A stretch of 5,038 nucleotides of DNA from an uncultured Pseudomonas sp. (GTDB lineage: Bacteria > Pseudomonadota > Gammaproteobacteria > Pseudomonadales > Pseudomonadaceae): contig CALMID010000338.1 of NCBI GenBank assembly GCA_937863915.1, forward strand, positions 1-5,038, given 5' to 3'. The position numbers and the translations under genes are program-made. Position 1 is the first letter of the stretch, and every line of letters begins with the position of its first letter. The notes beneath the pieces are model-generated. The model had not been told where the DNA came from. It made no database searches and saw nothing but the letters and a program-made list of their open reading frames with translations. Shown here in pieces: positions 1 through 5,038 of this stretch.

Positions 1-85
1 GGAACAGGCGGCGAGCTTCATCGGGCGGCGAGCCCAAGGCCTCGATCAGGTGTTGCTGCAGGGTGTTGTAGGCGGTACTGGACAT
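1..85 (-). CDS. N-terminal fragment of a minus-strand gene, possibly a SAM-dependent methyltransferase
   Basis: An ATG at 85-83 on the minus strand opens a frame that stays open to the left edge, giving 28 residues that begin MSSTAYNTLQQHL and end EARRLF. No stop occurs and the codons are GC-rich, as in the neighbouring genes. The amphipathic start followed by an EARRLF segment resembles, from memory, the N-terminus of a Pseudomonas class I SAM-dependent methyltransferase of the rRNA (cytosine-C5) type. In that family a glycine- and tryptophan-rich stretch follows this point, but it lies outside the window, so the function is a guess. There is no clear Shine-Dalgarno sequence before the ATG, and the frame is open further upstream, so the start is likely but not certain. 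The gene is transcribed divergently from the hydrolase at 292. Confidence 0.6.
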   Translation of the reverse strand, partial: MSSTAYNTLQQHLIEALGSPPDEARRLF

Positions 86-114
86 GGCGGACGGATCGAC
101 AGAGTGGGGCGTGG

Positions 115-120
115 ATTCTA
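115..120 (-). promoter_or_regulatory. Candidate -10 box for the minus-strand gene
   Basis: Read on the minus strand, 120-115 is TAGAAT, five of six matches to the sigma70 -10 consensus. It lies about 30 bases upstream of the ATG at 85. I see no good -35 box at 16-18 bp spacing, so this is only a candidate. Confidence 0.3.
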
Positions 121-195
121 CTGGTCGAATGCCTGCCGTGCTTGCTGAACCTGGGTATCGGGATAAGGCTGCGGTGAGTCACGACCGTTCGGCGG

Positions 196-224
196 GCTTC
201 ATCAAACTGTCACGGCTTTGTGGC
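196..224 (+). promoter_or_regulatory. Possible PhoB-box-like direct repeats
   Basis: GCTTCAT (196-202), CTGTCAC (207-213) and TTGTGGC (218-224) are spaced exactly 11 bases apart, the phasing of PhoB boxes. The middle unit fits the CTGTCAY consensus fully; the 18-mer at 196-213 agrees with a consensus Pho box at about 14 positions. The outer units are weak, and there is no convincing -10 at the expected distance. It lies 78 bases or more before the hydrolase start. This is inference from pattern only. Confidence 0.2.
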
Positions 225-291
225 AGCGCCGCAGCCGGCGTTTGGCCAGACTTGCCGCTTGCCGTAATGCTCCGCTCTGGATGGACTCCCC

Positions 292-1311
292 ATGCGCTGG
301 TTACTCCTTTTCGTCGCCCTGTTGGGCGCATCGGCGACTATTGCCGCCTCACCCTGCGACACGCGTGCCCCCACGGCCATGGCCGACCTGGCCGAGGTGC
401 GCCTGACCTACCAGAGCATCGGCCGCGACAGCGATCCGGCCCTGCTGCTGGTGATGGGCCTGGGCGGGCAACTGATCGACTGGCCGGACGAGGTGCTGGG
501 CAGCCTGTGCCAGGCCGGCTGGCGGGTGATTCGTTTCGATAACCGTGACGTCGGCCTGTCGCGCCTCAAGGGCGAGGAACCGGAAGCCAGCCTGACCTAC
601 GCGGCCATCCGCTATCGCCTGGGCTTGCCGGTCGAGGCGCCGTATCACCTGCGCGACATGGCGGCTGATGGCCTGCAACTGATGGATCAGTTGGGCATCG
701 AGCAGTTTCATCTACTCGGTGCCAGCATGGGCGGGATGATCGCCCAGCACATGGCCGACCTGGCCCCCGAGCGGGTGCGCAGCCTGACGCTGCTGATGAC
801 CAGCAGCAGTGCCCAGGGCCTGCCGGCTCCCCGTGCGCAGTTGCTGGAGTTGCTGGCGCGGCGCGAGGCGCCCAACCGCCAGGTGGCACTGGAGCAACAG
901 GCCGACCTGCTGGCGGCCCTCGGCAGTCCGCAGGTGCAGGATGACCGTGCCGCGCTGTTGCGTCAGGCGGCACGCAGCTACGACCGCGCTCACTACCCGC
1001 AGGGCATCCAGCGCCAGCTGCTGGCCGTGCTGGCCGAACCCAGTCGGGTCGAGTTGCTCAACCGCCTGCGCGTGCCAACCCTGGTGGTGCACGGCACCGC
1101 CGATCCCCTGTTGCCGGTGATGCACGGCGTGCACGTGGCGGCGCATATCCGCGGCAGCGAGCTGGTGCTGATTCCCGGGCTGGCCCATCGGTTTCAGAGT
1201 GCCTTCAAGCGCCCCCTGCTGCAGGCCGTGCAGACGCACCTGGCGGCGCAGCAGCTGCAGGCCCCGCAACTGGCCGGGCGGCTGGATGGCGAGGCAGTCT
1301 GGGTGCAGTAG
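292..1311 (+). CDS. Exported alpha/beta hydrolase
   Basis: This 339-residue protein has an alpha/beta-hydrolase fold and probably hydrolyses an ester or similar bond; the substrate is unknown. Residues 1-19 (MRWLLLFVALLGASATIAA) form a Sec-type signal peptide with an Ala-rich cleavage site and no lipobox, so the mature enzyme should be periplasmic or secreted. The oxyanion-hole region is MGLGG at 55-59, followed by FDNRDVGLS at 82-90, typical of the RdmC/proline-iminopeptidase-like branch. The nucleophile elbow GASMGG (143-148) gives Ser145. Asp271 (HGTADPLLP) and His299 (PGLAHRF) complete the triad, with a helical cap between about 175 and 260. Only two cysteines are present (22 and 73), and both would be exported, so a disulfide is possible. 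The ATG at 292 has a GGATGGA-like ribosome site 6 bases upstream. The gene is divergent from the left gene and lies 165 bp before brnQ with no clear terminator between. Confidence 0.9.
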   Translation: MRWLLLFVALLGASATIAASPCDTRAPTAMADLAEVRLTYQSIGRDSDPALLLVMGLGGQLIDWPDEVLGSLCQAGWRVIRFDNRDVGLSRLKGEEPEASLTYAAIRYRLGLPVEAPYHLRDMAADGLQLMDQLGIEQFHLLGASMGGMIAQHMADLAPERVRSLTLLMTSSSAQGLPAPRAQLLELLARREAPNRQVALEQQADLLAALGSPQVQDDRAALLRQAARSYDRAHYPQGIQRQLLAVLAEPSRVELLNRLRVPTLVVHGTADPLLPVMHGVHVAAHIRGSELVLIPGLAHRFQSAFKRPLLQAVQTHLAAQQLQAPQLAGRLDGEAVWVQ

Positions 1312-1323
1312 AGAGTTGTCTGT

Positions 1324-1362
1324 ATGGTCAGAAAAATTACGAATTTGCGACATGCGCTTTAA
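1324..1362 (+). other. Possible 12-codon leader peptide ORF upstream of brnQ
   Basis: ATG at 1324 opens a short frame, MVRKITNLRHAL, that stops at TAA 1360-1362. A GAGAG stretch (1311-1315) lies 8 bases before it. Four of 12 residues are branched-chain (Val, Ile, Leu, Leu). It sits in the brnQ leader, but such a short ORF can occur by chance and there is no clear attenuator hairpin tied to it. Confidence 0.15.
1329..1346 (+). promoter_or_regulatory. AT-rich inverted repeat in the brnQ upstream region, possible operator or promoter
   Basis: Within a GC-rich window this stretch is markedly AT-rich. It contains a perfect 5-bp inverted repeat AAATT-ACG-AATTT at 1334-1346. The preceding CAGAAAA (1329-1335) matches the first seven positions of the E. 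coli Lrp consensus half-site, and Lrp-type regulators commonly control branched-chain amino acid transport. A weak sigma70-like pair, TTGTCT (1316-1321) and TACGAA (1338-1343), overlaps it. The location between the hydrolase stop and brnQ fits a brnQ promoter region, but binding by any named regulator is inference. Confidence 0.3.
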
Positions 1363-1476
1363 CCAGGGTGACGCACTTCCCGCCGGTACATGCCCGTCGC
1401 CGGGGCTTGCAGTAAGGTGGCGGCCTTCGCCGCCGGCTGCGGTCGTCGGCTCCCTCGCTGTCGTGGTAATTCCTCT

Positions 1477-2790
1477 ATGCATCGCCTCAATCGTTTCGAT
1501 CTGCTCGCCCTGGGCTTCATGACCTTTGCCCTGTTCCTTGGTGCCGGCAACATCATCTTCCCGCCCAGTGCCGGCATGGCCGCCGGCGAGCAGGTGTGGA
1601 GCGCCGCGCTGGGCTTTCTGCTGACCGGTGTCGGCCTGCCGCTGCTGACCGTGGTGGCGTTGGCCCGCGTTGGTGGCGGCCTGGACAAACTCACTGCCCC
1701 GCTGGGTCGCCGCGCCGGGCTGCTGTTTGCCGTGGTGGTCTACCTGGCCATCGGCCCGCTGTTCGCCACGCCGCGTACGGCGGTGGTGGCCTTCGAGATG
1801 GGCATGGCGCCGTTCAGTGGCGACAGCCCGCTTGCGCTGGGGCTCTACAGCCTGGGTTATTTCGCCGTGGCGCTGTTTCTCGCGCTGAATCCGGGCCAGT
1901 TGGTCGACCGCATCGGCAAGTGGATCACTCCAGTGTTGCTGGCGGCGCTGCTGGTACTGGGCGGCGCGGCGCTGCTCGCACCGGCTGGGGCGGTGGGGGA
2001 GAGTGCGCCGGCCTACCGTGAGGCGCCGCTGCTGCAGGGTTTCCTGCAGGGCTACCTGACCATGGATACCCTCGGCGCTCTGGTGTTCGGCATCGTCATC
2101 GCCACCGCCATCCGCGACCGTGGCGTGCGCAACGAGGCGCTGATCACCCGCTATGCCGTCAGTGCCGGACTGATTGCCGCCATCGGTCTGTCGCTGGTGT
2201 ATGTGGCGCTGTTCTACCTCGGCGCCACCAGCCAGGGTATTGCCGGTGACGCGCAGAATGGCGTGCAGATTCTCTCCAGCTATGTGCAGCACACCTTCGG
2301 CACGGCCGGTAGCCTGCTGCTGGCGGTGGTCATCACCCTGGCCTGCCTGACCACGGCCGTGGGCCTGCTGACGGCCTGTGGCGAGTTCTTCAGCCAGTTG
2401 CTGCCGCTGTCCTACCGCGCGGTGGTGATCGCCCTGGCGCTGTTCAGCCTGCTGGTGGCCAACCAGGGCCTGACCCAGCTGATCAGCGTGTCGGTGCCGG
2501 TGCTGGTTGGTCTGTATCCGCTGGCCATTGTGCTGGTCGGCCTGAGCCTGGCGAGCAGCCTGTGGTGCGAACCGCGCCGGGTGTTCGTGCCGGTCATGGC
2601 GGTGACCTTGCTGTTTGGCCTGTTCGATGGCCTGGGCGCGGCAGGTCTCAAATCCTGGGTGCCGGCCGCCATCGGCCAGCTGCCGCTGGCTGGCGACAGC
2701 CTCGGCTGGCTGCTGCCGGTGGCGCTGACGCTGCTGCTGGCGGCCGTGGTCGATCGCCTGCGCGGCGCGCCCCGGCTGCAGGTGCAGTAG
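1477..2790 (+). CDS. brnQ: Branched-chain amino acid:cation symporter, LIVCS family
   Basis: This 437-residue inner-membrane protein imports leucine, isoleucine and valine with Na+ (or H+), as known for BrnQ. The N-terminus carries the family signature LALGFMTFALFLGAGNIIFPP, with GAGNIIFPP at 22-30. Further family landmarks are GPLFATPRTA (93-102) and MDTLGALVFG (196-205). About 12 hydrophobic segments can be counted, for example near 7-27, 41-62, 77-97, 118-137, 150-172 and 195-212, with more to the C-terminus; the length fits the family. The frame is open upstream to an ATG at 1390, but the extra 29 residues are Arg/Ala/Gly/Cys-rich and unlike BrnQ, and homologues start close to the signature, so ATG 1477 is chosen. 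Its ribosome site is weak (GTGGTAA at best). A strong terminator follows 28 bp after the stop, so brnQ ends its transcription unit. Confidence 0.95.
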   Translation: MHRLNRFDLLALGFMTFALFLGAGNIIFPPSAGMAAGEQVWSAALGFLLTGVGLPLLTVVALARVGGGLDKLTAPLGRRAGLLFAVVVYLAIGPLFATPRTAVVAFEMGMAPFSGDSPLALGLYSLGYFAVALFLALNPGQLVDRIGKWITPVLLAALLVLGGAALLAPAGAVGESAPAYREAPLLQGFLQGYLTMDTLGALVFGIVIATAIRDRGVRNEALITRYAVSAGLIAAIGLSLVYVALFYLGATSQGIAGDAQNGVQILSSYVQHTFGTAGSLLLAVVITLACLTTAVGLLTACGEFFSQLLPLSYRAVVIALALFSLLVANQGLTQLISVSVPVLVGLYPLAIVLVGLSLASSLWCEPRRVFVPVMAVTLLFGLFDGLGAAGLKSWVPAAIGQLPLAGDSLGWLLPVALTLLLAAVVDRLRGAPRLQVQ

Positions 2791-2818
2791 CTCCTCCCGC
2801 ACTTTCCCTGCTCAGATG

Positions 2819-2846
2819 ACGGCCTCCAGGTGAGGCCGTTTTCTTT
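2819..2846 (+). terminator. Rho-independent terminator of brnQ
   Basis: A perfect 8-bp stem, ACGGCCTC (2819-2826) with GAGGCCGT (2832-2839), closes a 5-base loop and runs straight into the T-rich tract TTTTCTTT (2839-2846). It lies 28 bp after the brnQ stop and should separate brnQ from the next gene. Confidence 0.93.
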
Positions 2847-2873
2847 GGCGCCGGCTTGATCTGGCTCTATTGT
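2845..2873 (+). promoter_or_regulatory. Candidate sigma70 promoter of the PCMT-GspE fusion gene
   Basis: TTGGCG (2845-2850) and TATTGT (2868-2873) are separated by exactly 17 bases, and each matches four of six consensus positions. The -35 box overlaps the T tract of the brnQ terminator. A start of transcription near 2880 would leave a leader of about 85 bases before the ATG at 2965. The terminator just upstream means that a promoter must lie in this gap unless there is readthrough. Confidence 0.4.
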
Positions 2874-2911
2874 CAGTTAAGCGGGCGGCGCCACAGAATG
2901 GCCCCTGCAGT

Positions 2912-2931
2912 CGCCGGGCAAGCGCCCGGCG
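2912..2931 (+). promoter_or_regulatory. Perfect GC-rich hairpin in the leader of the fusion gene
   Basis: CGCCGGGC (2912-2919) pairs fully with GCCCGGCG (2924-2931) around the 4-base loop AAGC. The stem is followed by a pyrimidine tract TCCTTCTTC (2932-2940) rather than a run of T, so it is not a canonical terminator. It lies between the candidate promoter and the ATG at 2965, ending 33 bases before it. It could act as an RNA-stability or attenuation element, or be an isolated REP-like palindrome; no second copy is seen in the window. Confidence 0.5.
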
Positions 2932-2964
2932 TCCTTCTTCGCGCAGTCGGCCCACGGGAAGTTC

Positions 2965-5038
2965 ATGAGAGCACTCGACCCACTCGCACTGCAGGCGCTC
3001 AAGGATGTTCCGCGCGCCCAGTTCGTCGCCTCGCCGGACCTCAGCGCCCAGCTGTCCGGCCACAGTATTCCCTCGACCCTGGTGGTGCGCACGCTGCTCG
3101 GTTACCTGCCGCCGCTCAGTGGCAATGAGCAGGTGCTGCTGATCGGCGCCGGTTCCGGCTACCTGCCGGTGGTGCTCTCGCGTCTGGTGCGCCAGGTGCA
3201 GGTGATCGAGAACAACCCGCAGATCCTCGCCATCGCCCGGGGCAATATCGCCAAGTTCATGCCCGGCAATCTGCACCTGCACAGCGGCGACGGGCGTCAG
3301 GGCCTGCCTCAGCTGGCGCCCTACGACCTGATCATCAGCAGCTGCGAGCTGAGCGAGGCTGAATCCCTGTTGCCCCAGCTCGGCCCGCAGGGCGCCATCT
3401 TTTACCTGGGAACGCGCAACGGCCCCTGGGCCAACCTCATGCAGTGCCGTCGCGACGAACAGGGAAGGGCGCAGATCAGCAAGCTGGGACTGATCGATTT
3501 CAGCCGCGACTCGTCGGAGGCGCTGATCGACCTCGGTCTGGTGGACGAGAAGGTGGTCGAGGTGGCGCGTGCCGAGGCCAGGCTGCTGAAAAAGCCGGTG
3601 CTGCATTCGATCCTGCGCCATGTCGATATCGACAACATCAACACCTACAAGGCCCTGGCCCAGCGTCTGGGTATCCGCTTCGCCGAGGCCGACGAGCTGT
3701 TCAAGGAGCTGGACAAGCAGTTCTTCCAGAGCTTCTCGCGCACCTTCCTCGATCATCATCGCTTGCTGCCGGTGTGCAAGCGCGACGGCCGCCTGGTGAT
3801 CGCCTCGGACAACCCGGACGTGAAGAGCGAAGTGCTCGAACAGATGCACCCCTGTACCGGCGTGGACAAGGTGCTGGTGACCAGCAACGACTTCCGCCGG
3901 CTGTGGTCGGTACTGAATATCAGCGGCAAGAGCGACGGCTACGTGCCGCCGCCGCAGCAGGCCCTGGCCGGCGAGGCGGAAGCCTTCGCTGCGGATCTGG
4001 ACAACCAGGTCAGCCCCTACCTGGTGGCCATCTACGAGGCGATCCTGTTCGATGCCGTGAGCGAGAAGGCCAGCGACGTGCACATCGAGCGCTACCAGCA
4101 GCGCGTGCGCATCCGCCTGCGGGTCGATGGCGATCTGTACGACCTTCATCACTACCAGCTGACGCCGGCGGAACTGGCCGGGGTGATCAACGTGATCAAG
4201 ACCCGCGCCCAGCTGGATATCGCCGAGCACCGCCTGCCCCAGGGCGGGCGTTCACGGCTGAAGGTTGGCGAGACCAGCTACGACCTGCGCATCCAGACCC
4301 AGCCGTCGCTGCATGGCGAGCACGTGGTGATCCGCCTGCTGCCGCAGAGCGGCCACGCGCTGACGCTCAAGGACCTCGGCCTGTCGCCGGGGCTCACCCG
4401 CCAGTACCGCCGGTTGCTCGACAACCCCTCGGGGCTGGTGCTGATCGTCGGTCCGACCGGCTCGGGCAAGACCACCACGCTGTCGGCCGGGTTACAGGAG
4501 CTGGCCGATGACGGCACGCGCAAGGTGATCACCGTCGAGGACCCGATCGAATACGCCATCGACAACATCCAGCAGACCCGCGTGCGCAACAACATCGGTT
4601 TCACCTTTGCCGATGCCATGCGCAGTTTCGTCCGTCAGGACCCGGACGTGATCCTGGTCGGCGAGATCCGCGACGGCGAAACCGCGCTGGAAGCGGTGCG
4701 CGCCTCGCAGACCGGCCACCTGGTGCTCTCGACCCTGCACTGCAACGACTCGGTGGACGCCATCCAGCGCCTGTTCGACCTCGGCCTGCACCGCAACTCG
4801 CTGGCCAGCGAGCTGCTGGCGATCATGGCCCAGCGCCTGGCCAAGCGCATCTGCCCGGACTGCAAGGTGCCCGCCGAGCCGGACCCGCAGATCCTGCGCG
4901 AGCTGTTCCCGCAGCAGGTGCCGGACAATTTCCGCTGCTTCGTGGGCAAGGGTTGCCCGCAGTGCAACGGCCGCGGCACCCGTGGGCGCACGGCGGTGGT
5001 GGAGTTTCTGCAGATCAACGGCGAGCTGCGCGATGTCA
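2965..5038 (+). CDS. PCMT-like domain fused to GspE/PilB-type secretion ATPase (3' end outside window)
   Basis: The frame runs 691 codons without a stop to the right edge. Residues 1-172 align by eye with protein-L-isoaspartate O-methyltransferase: DVPRAQFV (14-21), SAM motif I VLLIGAGSGY (57-66), acidic Glu82 after motif I, GDGRQG (108-113) and APYDLIIS (118-125). Residues 183-315 resemble the GspE/MshE N-terminal domain, including LAQRLGIRF (231-239) and HRLLPVCKRDGRLVIA. The cytoplasmic motor ATPase core follows: ASDVHIE (369-375), LPQGGR (424-429), Walker A GPTGSGKT (496-503, Lys502), Asp box VEDPIEY (524-530), Walker B ILVGEIRD (563-570, Glu567), His box with His585 and His592, and a zinc motif from Cys630, Cys633, Cys664 and Cys667. 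Such ATPases power type IV pilus or type II secretion assembly. ATG 2965 is the first start after an in-frame stop at 2878; GGGAAG precedes it at only 3 bases spacing. GspE proteins are usually about 500-570 residues, so this one is long. The system it serves is not shown. Confidence 0.93.
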   Translation, partial: MRALDPLALQALKDVPRAQFVASPDLSAQLSGHSIPSTLVVRTLLGYLPPLSGNEQVLLIGAGSGYLPVVLSRLVRQVQVIENNPQILAIARGNIAKFMPGNLHLHSGDGRQGLPQLAPYDLIISSCELSEAESLLPQLGPQGAIFYLGTRNGPWANLMQCRRDEQGRAQISKLGLIDFSRDSSEALIDLGLVDEKVVEVARAEARLLKKPVLHSILRHVDIDNINTYKALAQRLGIRFAEADELFKELDKQFFQSFSRTFLDHHRLLPVCKRDGRLVIASDNPDVKSEVLEQMHPCTGVDKVLVTSNDFRRLWSVLNISGKSDGYVPPPQQALAGEAEAFAADLDNQVSPYLVAIYEAILFDAVSEKASDVHIERYQQRVRIRLRVDGDLYDLHHYQLTPAELAGVINVIKTRAQLDIAEHRLPQGGRSRLKVGETSYDLRIQTQPSLHGEHVVIRLLPQSGHALTLKDLGLSPGLTRQYRRLLDNPSGLVLIVGPTGSGKTTTLSAGLQELADDGTRKVITVEDPIEYAIDNIQQTRVRNNIGFTFADAMRSFVRQDPDVILVGEIRDGETALEAVRASQTGHLVLSTLHCNDSVDAIQRLFDLGLHRNSLASELLAIMAQRLAKRICPDCKVPAEPDPQILRELFPQQVPDNFRCFVGKGCPQCNGRGTRGRTAVVEFLQINGELRDV

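Noticed and set aside
84..542. A 152-codon plus-strand frame overlapping the divergent intergenic region and the hydrolase start
   Set aside because: It starts on the opposite strand of the left gene's start codon and overlaps the hydrolase, whose signal peptide and catalytic motifs are clear. Its product has no recognisable features.
1419..1434. GGCGGC/GCCGCC hairpin in the brnQ leader
   Set aside because: It is only 6 bp in a very GC-rich stretch and has no T tract. Stems of this kind are expected by chance here.
1390..1476. Upstream ATG that would extend brnQ by 29 residues
   Set aside because: The added residues are Arg/Cys/Ala-rich and would precede the normal BrnQ N-terminus. Family members begin close to the LALGFMTFALFLGAGNIIFPP signature, so ATG 1477 fits better.
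712..2802. A 696-codon open frame on the minus strand spanning the hydrolase end and brnQ
   Set aside because: It is antisense to two clearly recognisable genes. Its translation is Gln/His/Arg-rich low-complexity text with no motif, as expected opposite GC-rich codons, and it crosses an intergenic control region.
2846..2860. Possible sigma54 promoter, TGGC followed by TTGAT
   Set aside because: The spacing is one base short and the required GC of the -12 element is missing.
2812..4230. A 472-codon open frame on the minus strand opposite the fusion gene
   Set aside because: It is a shadow of the plus-strand PCMT-GspE frame, which carries many ordered motifs. It would also run through the brnQ terminator and the hairpin leader.
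3444..4511. A 355-codon plus-strand frame inside the fusion gene
   Set aside because: It is in another frame of the ATPase gene, is Arg/Gly/Ala/Pro-rich, and shows no recognisable domain.

Overview
The window looks like chromosomal DNA from a GC-rich gammaproteobacterium, most probably Pseudomonas or a close relative. The reasons are the strong G/C third-position bias in the coding frames, a BrnQ protein of Pseudomonas type, and an exported alpha/beta hydrolase that resembles pseudomonad proteins. This placement is by recognition, not by database search.

Layout. Positions 1-85 hold the first 28 codons of a minus-strand gene that leaves the window on the left. A 206-bp divergent intergenic region follows. 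Then come three plus-strand genes: an exported alpha/beta hydrolase (292-1311), a branched-chain amino acid:cation symporter BrnQ (start reassigned to 1477, end 2790), and a large open frame from 2965 to the right edge with no stop codon. brnQ is closed by a strong intrinsic terminator (2819-2846). The third gene therefore starts its own transcription unit, with a candidate promoter and a leader containing a perfect 8-bp GC hairpin.

The notable gene is the last one. It encodes at least 691 residues with three modules in order: a protein-L-isoaspartate methyltransferase (PCMT)-like domain (about 1-172), a GspE/MshE-type N-terminal domain (about 183-315), and a GspE/PilB secretion ATPase core with Walker A, Asp box, Walker B, His box and a four-cysteine zinc motif (about 345-691). 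Usual GspE and PilB proteins have no methyltransferase domain. The PCMT-like domain keeps the SAM-fold glycine motif but has lost or shortened the segment that carries the conserved substrate-binding Ser. It may therefore be a SAM- or protein-sensing pseudo-enzyme fused to a motor ATPase. No pilus or type II secretion gene is visible within the window.

The four genes do not form an obvious pathway. They look like three or four independent transcription units of a core chromosome, with no mobile element, CRISPR array, tRNA or rRNA seen.
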